This document shows, piece after piece, positions 1 through 11,033 of a DNA stretch of 60,076 nucleotides (positions within the stretch are counted from its first letter, which is position 1; every line of letters starts with the position of its first letter). Source of the stretch: Corinectria fuckeliana (Eukaryota; Ascomycota; Sordariomycetes; Hypocreales; Nectriaceae); contig WPDH01000481.1 in assembly GCA_019137255.1 (NCBI GenBank), forward strand, positions 1 to 60,076, read 5' to 3'. Below the pieces are notes generated by a model. That model searched no databases, was not told where the DNA came from, and was given only the letters and a program-made list of their open reading frames with translations. Position numbers and translations under genes: made by a program.

Positions 1-2020
1 TAATAATAATAATAATAATACTAGCTATAAGAGTAAGTTTTTTTACTATAAGTCTACTATATATTTAGACTAATTTTATATAAGCTAAGAGAAAAAGACA
101 GGCTAAAATAAAAAATACTACTACTTTAGGAGAGAAGTCTACTACTTTAGTAAGAGTAGTATAAGCTATCTCTTATTTTATATATATTACACAAATAGGT
201 AAAAACAGTATAATAAGTCTCTACTAAGACTAGGTGAATATTATAGTAGGTAGCTATACAGCTTATACCTATATATATAAAACATATAAAGTCCTACTAT
301 TTACTACTATTATTACCACTTAAGCCCTAGTGAAGGTTCTCTAGTAAGAGAGGGGTGCTAATAATATAAGTGTAAGTTAAGTTTATAATATATATATAAG
401 CTGATAGTATATAGAGGGAGAAGCTTAAGAGGCTTAAGAATATAACCCTTTAGGCAAAAAGTTAGGCTCTTAAGTGTATATATATTACGCTTATAGTAGT
501 AACTATAAGCCTATTATCTAACTAGTTTAACACACTAGTTAGCAAAATTAACTATATCGCTAAGGTGCTTAAGCGCCTTAAATGTGTTATAGTCTTAGCT
601 CTTACCTGTCTAGGGAGTGTTCTTATCCCTAAGGCAGTTAAGTTATCAGCCTTTAAGAGAACTAGTAAGAAGGATAGTAATAATAATAATAAGGCTAGTA
701 AGACTAGTAATAACACTACTACTAGTAAAGATAGAAAGGAGAGTTATATATAACTTAAAGCTTATAAGAAAATTAGTTATATTAAGCCTTATAAATTACT
801 AATAAAAGAAAAAAATAAGTTTTTAAGACTTTACAGATAGTAACTTCTTAATAAGCTTAGTTAGAAGGTAGTATAACCTAAGATTAGTTAAAGAGAGTAT
901 TAGAGTTATAATCTTAATAAGAGTTAAAAATCCTAAGAGAGTTATAATAATAAGTATAAGACTAAAAGAAAAAGAATTAAAAGAAGTTAACTTACTTAAA
1001 AGTATTATATCTAATAGTTATAAGAATTATTATCTCTTTCTACCTTTTAGCTTAGAAGGTATAAGTAGAATTATTTTTAACTTAAAGGTTTTCTAGTTAA
1101 GTTAGAAAGGTAACTTACTAGTAGTTATAGTTTTTTTATTTAAGACTTAGTTATAGTTAGATAATAATAAGACTAATAAGACTAAGAGTATTACTATAAG
1201 GTTTACTATAAGAATTTATATAGTAATAAGTCTTATATTAAGAGTAATTTCTAGTTATCTTAAGGTTTTTAAAAGTAAGATTTCTAATAATAGCTTTTTT
1301 TACTTTTATACTTACTTTATATAGTATTTAATTTTTAGGTTTCCTAGTAGGCTTAGCCTTTTTAACTTAAGTAAAGCTTTTACTAGTAACTACTATTTTT
1401 TAGTATTTATTTTAACTTTATATAGTCTTAATTCTAAAAAGTATTAGAGTGGTTTTATATTTATTATTAAATATTATTTAATATTATTTAGTAAGTAAAA
1501 AGGATTTATAAAATTATTATTAATCTTCTTAATAAAAAGCTTTTACTATCCTAAAAGTATTAAATCTAATAAGATAGTACTACTTAATAGTCTTTAAGGA
1601 TTTAAGGCTAAGTATAAGGTTAGTTTTAAGGTCTTATCTTCTTCTCTTTTTTAATACTATTTATTATCTTTAAGTATCTCTCTCTCTTCTTTTCTAGCTC
1701 TTATCTAGTATATTAAGCTCTAGTAGTAGCTAAAAGATGCTTATTAGTATAACTAGGTTTTATAGCCTAGCTATACTAACTTATTATCTTACTATAACCT
1801 TTAAATTTATTAGCAGAAGATATAGTTAGTATAGACTAACTACCTAACTAAAGCTATCAGCTTAAAAGAGAAAATACACAGATAAGATTATAGCTTAGGT
1901 AACTATAGAAGATATAAAACAGATTAGACTGCTTTTAAGTATTAGATTTAATACTTTTAAAGGTAATCTAGCTAGTAAGAATAAGAACAAATAATAAGAG
2001 CTACTATAACAGCTGGGCAA
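1..2020. repeat. AT-rich, RIP-like degenerate repeat block
   Basis: This block is made almost entirely of A and T, dominated by TA, TAA and CTA/TAG strings, with hardly any CpG. It starts with a short (TAA)n run at 1-20. No reading frame longer than about 60 codons exists on either strand, and none looks like a known protein. The switch to ordinary composition is abrupt, around 2010-2160. In filamentous ascomycetes such TpA-saturated DNA is the usual outcome of RIP on transposons. No terminal repeat or transposase trace could be recognised, so the original element is unknown. Confidence 0.75.
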
Positions 2021-3999
2021 GGTAAGGCAAAGAGCGATAAAAGGTGGGATAAAAATTAAGAAGGGAAAAAGCGTTATCTTCTATTAAGATTAGGCAAGAC
2101 GACCACTTTAAGTAGTAACCACTTGCAGCTAGGCCCTATATGTATTAAAACTCCTGTGCCAATTGGCACCATCACAGCATTTAAGGTCATCAGCTCTCAA
2201 CTCTGTAGACCAGGCCACTGCGGGCTCCGGGTCTTTAACGACAGCTCTCTCTCTCTCTCTCTCTACTGGCTGTAGTGCCTTCAAACCTGTTCCTCCACTA
2301 TTACCACTTCTCCGAGACCTGTCTAAGCACCTCCTCACCTCGCCTCGGGGTATCTCGTGTCTTATTGTTCTTCCCGCAAAGTACTCACTCTGCGACGAAC
2401 ACGGTGCAAAGAAAATAAAAAAGGGCACGGGAAACCCCCTCCCCTGTTTGACGGGAACGACGCCTGTTCATAGCCCTTGCATCTGCATCATTTCATCCGC
2501 CTCTCATCTGCGCTTTTTTGCAGCGCTGCAGCCGGTTGCTTTTGATCGGCGCCGACCTGGGCCTTGTTTGGAAATTCCCCGCCCTCTAGAAGATTCTCAG
2601 ACGAGACGAGAGGAATCCATTGTGTTGAACCAGTAAACTGGTGAGACACACAGCAGTAATGTGGTCGGCGGTGGGCCCCCCTCGGAGGTTCAGAGCCAAC
2701 CGACCCTTGCTGGTTGGTGTGTTACAACAGCGCGCCCAAAGCCTATGTGTGCGAATGTGAGTGTGTGAGTGTGTGCGAGTGTGTGCGCGTTGTGTGTTGC
2801 GTCCAGTACCCAAGACACCAAGTACTAGTCATCTAGTGCATGCGTGTGTACCTGCAATAAACGATGCCTATTTCTTGCCATGAACCTGGCTCCCGGCACC
2901 TGGCTTTTGGCTCCCTCCTGGTCGTCCACGAACCCGAACTCGAGGCCAATCGCAAACAGAGAAGCACCTCACTCGCGGCTAGTTGTCCAGGGTCGTTACA
3001 ACCCCGGTGCTTCTGTGTGCCGTGTGCCGCACACGTAATTAACTGCGGTACCTTGAGTACTACTATACTACTACTACGTACCTATGCTACTAGTGCCCAG
3101 TAAGGTGGTACCTACCTAGAAAGGGAATTAAAGTGCCTTACTACAGCACCTAAGGTTCCTCGCAACTGGGTTGTTCTGCCTTGTGTCGCCACTTCCCACT
3201 GGCCTCGACTCCATCCATCGGCTTCTTCATCTGCCAGCCTACGCATTTGTACACCGCACCTCACTCAATCTCGGGGCCTTTTTCTTGTTTTCTTCTTCCT
3301 TTTGTTTCTCTCTCTCTCTCTCTCCTCCTCCTTGCGTGTCCCATCTCCCCTTTCTGCACTGCTTTTTCTCTCTCTTTCGGTTTCTCCATCTCGCCGGTCT
3401 TCTCATCCGCACATGACGCTACGGCCTGAAGTCCGCATTCCCGCTTGCTGCAAGTCGCCGCTGCAGGTTCGCTGCCCGCTCCTCCACTCCTGATACTACT
3501 ACTGGACTGGACTGGATTGCCTTCAAATCGCCTTGGCGCCCGCTCTTTTCCGGCCCTGCAACCAGTGCACAACGAGCATGCTAAGTTGCCAGTCCCGCAC
3601 ATTCGCCTCAGCTATTCAGTTCCTGCCGAGACTAAGCCATCCCCGCAGCCGCAGTCGGTGATTGGGGATTGAGAGTTGAGGATTAGGGATTGAGAATTGG
3701 GACCTCCCATTCGACGTCGACTATCAAAGCTCCACCACCACCACTCCCGACCGACGGCCACGACCCCGCCGAGCATTCTTCTCGTGACGACTTCCTCCGG
3801 GAAGCACGCCCACCAAGACGACACTCGCAGCAAATCACTCCCAGTCCCCAGCCCTCAAAAAAGACGCCGCAGCCCCGAAGTGCCGTCACCTGCTGCTGGC
3901 CTCCTCTGCCGACACCTTCAATGCCAGACGGACGACAGGTTGTATTAGCTTGCATATGCTAGCAGACGAACAATGGCCTGAGCTTGCCCTCACGAATAC
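2021..3999. other. Intergenic region and likely 5' leader of the RasGAP gene
   Basis: Normal-GC sequence with no convincing gene. It contains a (CT)10 run (2245-2264), an irregular GT-rich stretch (about 2753-2800), a (TC)9 run (3307-3324) and pyrimidine-rich DNA up to the RasGAP start, typical of fungal promoter and leader DNA. The short reading frames here overlap one another in several frames and are low-complexity. Confidence 0.6.
2245..2264. repeat. (CT)10 microsatellite
   Basis: Ten uninterrupted CT units in the upstream region of the RasGAP gene, just inside the boundary with the AT-rich block. Confidence 0.9.
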
Positions 4000-6900
4000 A
4001 TGGATGGACAAGCCTTTCTACGACCAACCGGTACCGACTCCGCCGCCTCGAACCCATCCATGCCCCTCACCGTCCAGCGCGACCCCAACATGGAGCGCTC
4101 CAGCGCCTCCAACTTGAGGGCCGCCTTTAGGGCTACACTCAACCCTTCCGGCACCATTCGTGCCGTCACTCCCGACCTGGTCGATCCTGCGAGTCCGGTC
4201 AACTCGGCTGACGCCAACCGCGGCCCCAACTCCCAGCAGAGCTCCCCGCGATCCATCCCCGGCGGGACTGCTCGTCGTCAAGGCATGGTATTCAACGAGG
4301 TCTTCTCAGAATCCTACGAAAGTGGCGACTCGAGCCCTCCTCAGCATCTGCGACACACCAGCGGGAGCATGCGACCGAGAACTCGAACCATGGACACCTC
4401 CATGCTCGCCCAGCGGAGTGTACCTCCCGCGGCTGAGCGCCACCGCGTTGGCAGCGTAAGCTCCTCGGGATCTCAACATCCATCCGACGAGCCAAAACCA
4501 ACTTCCTCCTTAGATACTATGACGTATCACTCGCCCGTCTCAGTCCGAGAACCTCCGTCCATACCCAAAGAACCCAAGGAAAAGAAGAGTTCCAGCAGGC
4601 GCCTCATGAAGCGGCAATCGTCCCGTCCCACGTCGCCGCTCATCTCCCCGCCGCCGACAGTAGACTCTCTCCCTTTGCCGATTGCAACGGATGATGCAAA
4701 CAAGGTGCTACTCTTGATGAGAACCCTGTGTGGCAGAATGCGGGGCGAAATCGAGTATCAGGGCGAAAACGGAGGCCCTTGGCATACGGGAGTGGCCTAT
4801 ATCGAAGAGGACAAAGGGTGTCTCATGTTTGATTCAGGCCAGAACGGCCCCTTCCACATTCCTCTTGTGTCCGACTTGCGGGGTTGCCGAGTGCTCCCTG
4901 TCGACTATCCCGAAATGACCAAGGAGTGCTTGGAGCTCGTCTGTGTCCAACCCCCGGTGGAAATTCTAATATGTCCACTAATCGCCGAAGAGTTTGACTT
5001 GTGGTTGGCAGCGCTCCTCTGCTGGCAGCAGCTCCGGCCAACGGGGGTCAAATTGACCAATGGAAAGCCCACCAGCCCGGCGCTGTCCAGGCCCGAGCTC
5101 AAGAGACACGGGCACTCCTCCGAGAAGCCAAAACCTACAAATATTATCAAGGTAGGCAAGGTGATGTTGTGGGACAAGGGATTGGCCGGTTCTCCCCGGG
5201 CTATTGTCAAACGACCATCAACAAGGGATCTGCGGTCACCAACCACGTCTTGGAGAAGAGTCTCCTGCATCTTGCAGGATAACGGAGAGTTCAAGCTGTT
5301 GACGGAAAACGACGCGTCCGTCCTGTCAATCATCGAGCTCTCACAACTATCACGATGCGCTGTCCAACAACTCGACCGGACGGTCCTAGACGAAGAATAT
5401 TGCATTGCCATCTTCCCCATCTACGCGTCAACATCAACACACCTCTCCATTTTCCGACCAGTTTACCTAGCGCTCGATAGTCGGGTTCATTTTGAAGTAT
5501 GGCTCGTCTTGCTACGCGCATATGCGGTCCCGGACATGTACAAGCTCGACGACCCAAACACGTCAGATATCTTGGAGATAGAAAACATTGAGAGCGAGTA
5601 CGATGGAGAGGTGTTTCGCCTAGAGAAGGCGATCAACGTTCGAGTGACGGAAGCCAAGCTTCGGGGGAAACCGCCGGGCCTGAAAAATACCATTCTTGAA
5701 AAGCCTGAAAAGCCTGAGAAGCTTGAAAAGCCTGACAAGCCTGAAAAGTTCGAAAGGTCTGAAAGGCCTGGAAGGACGGAGCCAGATCCTCTCATTGGAA
5801 ACTATCTCTGTGAGGTCATCCTCGACGGCGAGGTACGGTCGAGATCGACGACCAAGACGGGAACGAAGAACCCATTCTGGCGAGAAGAATGCGAGTTTAG
5901 CGATCTTCCACCATCAACACCACTGCTGTCCGTTGTCTTGAAGCGGGTAGAAGGTAACCTGGACAGTTCGAGTAATCTTCTACAGGCGTCTGTAGGTCTA
6001 CCCAAGACTCGAAATCTGCAGGAGTGTATAGTTGGTGCCGTGGATATACCAATTGAACAGCAGGACCAGGGCGAAACCGAGGATTGGCTTCAAATACTGG
6101 ACGACAAGGGACAGTCCTTTGGTCAAATGTTGATCAAGGTGACTCACGAAGAGCACGTGGTGCTTCTTTCTCGGGAGTATCAGCCCCTTTCGGACCTTCT
6201 CCATCGCTTCCCCGCTGGTTTGACTGCTCAGGTCGCGGCGGTGCTGCCAGGACAACTGCGTCGCCTGTCCGAGCTGTTTTTGAACATTTTCCAAGTGTCT
6301 GGAAAGGCCGGAGAGTGGCTAATGGCCTTGGTCGAGGACGAGATCGACGGCATAGGAAACCAGAACTCGATCAAGAAGTACCGCTTCAGCAGCCGCCTCA
6401 AATCAAACGACACGTTGGACTCGGGAACTGACCGCGAGTTGATAGTGCGAGACATGGGCAAGTCCTTGGCCGGGGAGGCAAACCTGCTCTTCCGGGGCAA
6501 CTCCCTCCTAACACAGGCACTCGAGTTTCACATGCGTCGCTTGGGCAAGGAGTATCTGGAGGATGTTCTACAGGAGAAGATCTTTGAAATCAACGAGGTC
6601 AACCCCGATTGCGAGGTCGACCCCAGCAAAGTTCCCCACGGGTCGGATCTCGATCATCACTGGAGCATGCTCATCCACCTGACGACTGAGATCTGGAAAT
6701 GTATTGCCAATTCGGCTGCCCGACTCCCCCCTGAGCTACGACACATCCTCAAGTACATCCGGGCTGTCGCCGAGGATCGCTACGGCGACTTTCTCCGCAC
6801 AGTGACCTATACCTCCGTCTCTGGCTTCCTTTTCCTGCGTTTCATCTGCCCTGCCATCCTCTCGCCGAAGCTATTCAACCTGTTGCGTGACCATCCTCGG

Positions 6901-7704
6901 CCCCGCGCCCAACGCACCTTCACCCTCATAGCGAAGGCACTGCAGAAGCTTGCTAATCTGTCGACTTTTGGGAAGCGGGAAGAGTGGATGGAGCCGATGA
7001 ACCGGTTCTTGAACGTTCAACGACAGTCCATCCGCGATTACATCGACCAAGTTTGCAGCATCCCCGCCGACCGCATCCCCAACCTGGTTCCCGCTGGCTA
7101 CAGCACCCCCGTCACCATCTTGGGACGGCTGAGTCCAACGGCAAAAGAGGGCTTCCCAAGCCTGCCGTATCTAATCGACGACACGAGGAACTTTGCCGGC
7201 CTGGTGAAGCTCTGGGTTGATGCAAGGCCAATTGATGACAAGGGCGACGTGGACGACGACCTTTTGCATTTCAACGACATCTGTTTCACATTGCAGTACC
7301 GTGCCGACGCCTGTCTTGCCAAGGTCGAGTCCTACCGTATCAACGACAACACGGCGTACACACCTACTGACGACATGGCCGACTCGGCTTCCATGATGGA
7401 GTCGCTGTCACTCTCTTATGTTGGCTCGTCTTCGGCGTGGAACGACTCTTATGAGCCGCCGCCCGGAAGCTCTAACAGCGATATCGTCGACGAAGTACGC
7501 AATCGGCGTCGCAGCAAGGAGGCACGCCGCGGCAAAGACGGAGAGGGTCGCAAGCAGGGCGGCATGCGACATGGCAACGCGGGTGCTGGCAACACGATCA
7601 AAACCAAAAACGGCCACGTGGGACGGACGCTCCTCAGTGGCATCATGAGGATGGGTGGAAGCGGGGGCAGCCGTGGCGAGAGCCCGGAAAAGACGCAGAA
7701 ATGA
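4000..7704 (+). CDS. Ras-family GTPase-activating protein, BUD2/CLA2-like
   Basis: This uninterrupted frame encodes 1234 residues. Proteins of this type stimulate GTP hydrolysis by Rsr1/Bud1-like Ras GTPases at the cell cortex, which sets polarity. The first ~210 residues are Ser/Pro-rich and disordered. PH-like segments follow (about 225-350 and 390-510), then a C2-like segment from about residue 600 (GNYLCEVILDGEVRSRS), then a RasGAP domain at about 810-1040. The LFRGN motif carries the presumed arginine finger, Arg832, and the hallmark FLRFICPAI surrounds Arg947. Between PH and C2 lies a charged linker of about eight imperfect EKP-type repeats (residues 564-593). The C-terminus is basic and low-complexity. 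The ATG at 4000 is the first in frame. No intron is needed, which is unusual here for such a long gene. The domain order PH-C2-RasGAP supports BUD2 rather than IRA or neurofibromin types. The domain call is firm; orthology to BUD2 is an inference. Confidence 0.9.
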   Translation: MDGQAFLRPTGTDSAASNPSMPLTVQRDPNMERSSASNLRAAFRATLNPSGTIRAVTPDLVDPASPVNSADANRGPNSQQSSPRSIPGGTARRQGMVFNEVFSESYESGDSSPPQHLRHTSGSMRPRTRTMDTSMLAQRSVPPAAERHRVGSVSSSGSQHPSDEPKPTSSLDTMTYHSPVSVREPPSIPKEPKEKKSSSRRLMKRQSSRPTSPLISPPPTVDSLPLPIATDDANKVLLLMRTLCGRMRGEIEYQGENGGPWHTGVAYIEEDKGCLMFDSGQNGPFHIPLVSDLRGCRVLPVDYPEMTKECLELVCVQPPVEILICPLIAEEFDLWLAALLCWQQLRPTGVKLTNGKPTSPALSRPELKRHGHSSEKPKPTNIIKVGKVMLWDKGLAGSPRAIVKRPSTRDLRSPTTSWRRVSCILQDNGEFKLLTENDASVLSIIELSQLSRCAVQQLDRTVLDEEYCIAIFPIYASTSTHLSIFRPVYLALDSRVHFEVWLVLLRAYAVPDMYKLDDPNTSDILEIENIESEYDGEVFRLEKAINVRVTEAKLRGKPPGLKNTILEKPEKPEKLEKPDKPEKFERSERPGRTEPDPLIGNYLCEVILDGEVRSRSTTKTGTKNPFWREECEFSDLPPSTPLLSVVLKRVEGNLDSSSNLLQASVGLPKTRNLQECIVGAVDIPIEQQDQGETEDWLQILDDKGQSFGQMLIKVTHEEHVVLLSREYQPLSDLLHRFPAGLTAQVAAVLPGQLRRLSELFLNIFQVSGKAGEWLMALVEDEIDGIGNQNSIKKYRFSSRLKSNDTLDSGTDRELIVRDMGKSLAGEANLLFRGNSLLTQALEFHMRRLGKEYLEDVLQEKIFEINEVNPDCEVDPSKVPHGSDLDHHWSMLIHLTTEIWKCIANSAARLPPELRHILKYIRAVAEDRYGDFLRTVTYTSVSGFLFLRFICPAILSPKLFNLLRDHPRPRAQRTFTLIAKALQKLANLSTFGKREEWMEPMNRFLNVQRQSIRDYIDQVCSIPADRIPNLVPAGYSTPVTILGRLSPTAKEGFPSLPYLIDDTRNFAGLVKLWVDARPIDDKGDVDDDLLHFNDICFTLQYRADACLAKVESYRINDNTAYTPTDDMADSASMMESLSLSYVGSSSAWNDSYEPPPGSSNSDIVDEVRNRRRSKEARRGKDGEGRKQGGMRHGNAGAGNTIKTKNGHVGRTLLSGIMRMGGSGGSRGESPEKTQK

Positions 7705-8578
7705 TCACGACAGTCCCAAAGGAGCACAGGCACGGTTGCGTTGCCTATGAGGAGCCCAGCACCTTGGCTTCATGACTTGATGACAACTTACCGACTCTCT
7801 TCTCTACACGTATACACGGCCGTTATGCTGTGTTTCAATGACACTAGCAGCGAGAGACAATTGTATAGCGATGACGACCGACCGCTTCGCTCATACATCA
7901 GGCGTTTTATTCGTGCATTTTGTATTTGTCTTCTCTTTACATTCTACACCCTTGTCTTCTTCTTCGTCTCGGGTGTTCCCCCCTACAAGAACGACGTCCT
8001 GGGAGTTTTTTTCTTTCTTGCAATAGATCCGGTGTTGGTACTATTGCGGTAAAGAAAGGGGTTTACATGGACGCGAGTTTTAGCGAGGAGTCAAAAGTGC
8101 CGTTATGTTTTGCATATATCGATGGGAAGGCGGGTGGGTGTGTGGCTTTTTCTTTTTTGGATAGGGGCAAATGGGGCAAGGAAGAAAATACCCTTTTTGA
8201 GTTATTGCGGGCAGATAGATGGACGGAGTGGTCAGATTCATTGCCATGGCTGACTGGGCGGCTTTGTGTTTATATATGCTTGGTCGATAGACAAAACAGA
8301 TGACTACGGGAGGTTCATTCTCTCTTTTCCGTGGCATGACTTGAACTTTTGGGGCATGGGTTGATGTGTTTATTCGCAATGGTATATCATCAGCGCCGAC
8401 TCCTACCCGCTTCCCTTGGATGAAGTTGAAAAGATGTCCTCCCTATGTTTTAGCCGCGCCTGATTTTCCGACCTCGTCACTCCTCGGCTTACCTCTTCGC
8501 TTGTGATTATTATACACGGTTCTCCTGTCCTCGAACTCCCTTCCTTTGATCGATACGAAAGGGCTGGACCGGTCCCTT
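7705..8578. other. Convergent intergenic region
   Basis: Space between the 3' ends of the RasGAP and cyclophilin-40 genes, presumably both 3' UTRs. I see no gene and no long repeat. Confidence 0.6.
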
Positions 8579-9715
8579 TCAAACGAAGAACTTCTTGTAA
8601 GCGGCCTTCTCTCTAGCTGCGCGGGAGGCGCCCTTGGCCTTGACGGCGTTGAGCTCGTTGGTGACGACGGCATCACCAGGCACGAGCTTGTGGGCCTCCT
8701 GAAGGTCATGGAGGGCGGCCTCCTCATTCTTGAGGCGGACGTTGGCAAGGCCGCGGCGGTAGTAGGCCTTTGCGCGATCAGCGTCCTTGGTGTTATCAAC
8801 GCCGAGGGCGGCGGAGGCGGCGCGGAGTGCATCTTCCCAATTCTCGAGCTTGACGTTCAGGAGGGCGGAGTTGTTGTTGAGAGAGAAGCGGAGGGCTTGA
8901 AACTCGGCCTGGACGGTCTCGGGTTGCTTCGAGATGTCGGGATCCTCGTTGAGGTAGCGCAGGCCCTTCTGGTATTTTTCGACACCGAGAGCGAGGTTTC
9001 CGGCCTTGAAAGCCTTGTTGCCGTAATCCTTGCAGGCGGAAGCGATCTTGAGGACTTGGGCGATGTCCAGAGGGTCCTGGCAGTCCTCGGGGAAGTCCTC
9101 GTAGGGGTCGCCCATGGAGTCGGGCTGCTTGACGTCGGCGGAGAGGGCGGCGTCGCCGGTAAGCTCGCCGCAGTTGGTGATGAGGGCCTCCTTGGCGGGA
9201 CGGTCGCCGGTCTGGGTGGTCAGGTTTTCGATCTGGCGGACGACGGACTTGCCGTTGAGGACCTCGCCGAAGACGACGTGCTTGCCGTCGAGATGCGGGG
9301 TGGGGACGGTGGTGATGAAGAACTGGGACCCGTTGGTGTTGGGGCCGGCGTTGGCCATGGAGAGCAGGAAGGGCTTCTCGTGCTTGACGGGGAACCCCTC
9401 GTCCTCGAACTTGGCGCCGTAGATGGACTCGCCGCCGGTCCCGTCGCCATTGGTAAAGTCGCCGCCCTGGATCATGAATTGCTTGATGACGCGGTGGATG
9501 ATGGAGCCCTTGTAGTGGAGGGGCTTGCCGGTCTTGCCAACGCCCTTCTCGCCGGTGCAGAGGGCGCGGAAGTTGTCGACGGTCCTGGGGACGAGGTCGG
9601 CGTAGAGCTCCATGGTGATGCGGCCGACGGGCTTTCCGCCGAGGGCGATGTCGAAGAAGACGCGTGGGCGGCCGGCCGGGGAGCAGGAGGAGGAGGAGTC
9701 ACCGTCGGACGGCAT
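8579..9715 (-). CDS. Cyclophilin-40, Hsp90 co-chaperone peptidyl-prolyl isomerase
   Basis: This intronless frame encodes 378 residues, the usual length for the Cyp40/CPR6 family. These cytosolic proteins combine prolyl isomerase activity with binding of the Hsp90 C-terminal EEVD tail. The cyclophilin domain spans about residues 17-185, with the catalytic arginine in HRVIKQFMIQGGDF (Arg75) and the SQFFITT and GKHVVFGEV motifs. The position occupied by the cyclosporin-binding Trp in cyclophilin A is His141, as in other Cyp40 proteins, so weak cyclosporin binding is expected. Three TPR motifs follow from about residue 225. They show carboxylate-clamp-like residues (the Asn of YGNKAFK, the Asn of NNNSALL, the Lys and Arg of KAYYRRG). 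The C-terminus is basic and ends KKFFV. The first ATG sits directly before the conserved domain. A long frame on the opposite strand is only a codon-bias shadow. Confidence 0.96.
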   Translation of the reverse strand: MPSDGDSSSSCSPAGRPRVFFDIALGGKPVGRITMELYADLVPRTVDNFRALCTGEKGVGKTGKPLHYKGSIIHRVIKQFMIQGGDFTNGDGTGGESIYGAKFEDEGFPVKHEKPFLLSMANAGPNTNGSQFFITTVPTPHLDGKHVVFGEVLNGKSVVRQIENLTTQTGDRPAKEALITNCGELTGDAALSADVKQPDSMGDPYEDFPEDCQDPLDIAQVLKIASACKDYGNKAFKAGNLALGVEKYQKGLRYLNEDPDISKQPETVQAEFQALRFSLNNNSALLNVKLENWEDALRAASAALGVDNTKDADRAKAYYRRGLANVRLKNEEAALHDLQEAHKLVPGDAVVTNELNAVKAKGASRAAREKAAYKKFFV

Positions 9716-10830
9716 TGTCGTGGTGGTTACGATGGTGTTGATGGGGTGGGTTTGTTGTATACGGGGAGGTTCCCTGAGGAGGAGGGGAGGAGGGGAGGAG
9801 GGGGAGGAGGGGAGCTGAGGCGAGGCGGGGTTGCGTGATGGTCAGAAGTAGAAGCAGATGAGAGGGAGGAGAAGAAGAAGAGAAGGAGGAAGGGAAGAGA
9901 AGAGGAGAGAAGAGTGCAGGTTCGTAAGACGAGAGAGGTTGACTTGGTTGAAAGTGTGATGGTGTTGACAGGTGAGACCTAGAAGTACGTGTGTAGTAGT
10001 AGGCAGGTGGTAGCTCAGGTACCTAGTAGATAAGTAGGTAGTGGGGTAGAGAAAGATGAGGGGGAAAGTCGAAGTGAGAGGAGAGAATTCCAGAAGCCAA
10101 CACCAGGACGGGCGCTTGTGGCTTTTATTTTATTCTCCGCGGTGGAGAACGAAGGACGAATGAACAATAGGAAGAACAATAAACGGAACAGAGGGCAGTG
10201 AGCAGAGCACCTCGGAGCTGGATTGCGAGATGGAAGCCCGGAGATGGCCACAGAGCCGCGGCGTCGATGCGGGGTTATTCCCAACACGGGCCAGGGCCAT
10301 TCCGAGTTGAGAAAAGAGATAACAAGGGGGGACACACAGACACACACGGCACGGAACGGCACGAGACAAGGCGGGACGAGGCAAGATACGAGAGAAAGTG
10401 GCCATGAACCTCACGAACCCCGAGAACCAAACAAGTATTGTGTCCCGGATGTACGCGAGACAACTACTGGTACTGAAGTACCTACCTGGTAAGATGACGA
10501 GTGGGAGAAAAAAAGAAGAACCAAACAATGTGAAAGAGTTGTGCTATTCGGGCTGTAAACTCACACTTCTTAATTGCCATGTCATTCGCTTCATTGCAGC
10601 CCTGATTCACTAATGCTTTATTCAATGCCCTGAATCCCTAACGCCCAAACGCTCCAACGCCCTAGCCTGACGCTCTGAATGCTCTGTTCCCTTCCCGATG
10701 ATGTGATGGTGGGGATGCAACGGAACGAGAACTGGGCTGAGCTGTCTGGATTCGTACTGGAGGGCAAACTGTTGCCGCATCTTCCCGGGGACTTCCTAGC
10801 CAGGCACAGCCCACAACTCATGGCACACAC

Positions 10831-10850
10831 GCACGCACGCACGCACGCAC
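10831..10850. repeat. (GCAC)5 microsatellite
   Basis: Five tandem GCAC units, extended on both sides by CA-rich sequence. Confidence 0.85.
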
Positions 10851-10999
10851 ACGCACAGCATAGCGCAGCACGGCGCTATTCGTTCGCGCGCAGATATTGG
10901 CAACTAGGTGATCTAGGTAGTTAGCGCCTGATGCAAGTCTTGCGTGTAGGTATGTGCTTCGTGTGCGTGCGTGTGTGTGTGAGTGGGGGGTTGCCATGC

Positions 11000-11001
<2 letters not shown>

Positions 11002-11031
<30 letters not shown>
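11002..11031. repeat. (GT)15 microsatellite
   Basis: Fifteen uninterrupted GT units in non-coding DNA; frames reading through it give only Cys/Val repeats. Confidence 0.95.

Positions 11032-11033
<2 letters not shown>

Noticed and set aside
565..802. Two short overlapping frames in the left AT-rich block
   Set aside because: About 60 codons each, Asn/Ser/Thr/Lys-rich only because of base composition, and one starts at a non-ATG codon; the surrounding DNA is RIP-like.
8546..9838. 430-codon frame on the plus strand, antisense to cyclophilin-40
   Set aside because: Gly/Val/Leu/Glu-rich mirror of a strongly codon-biased gene on the other strand; no domain, and the opposite frame is an unmistakable cyclophilin-40.
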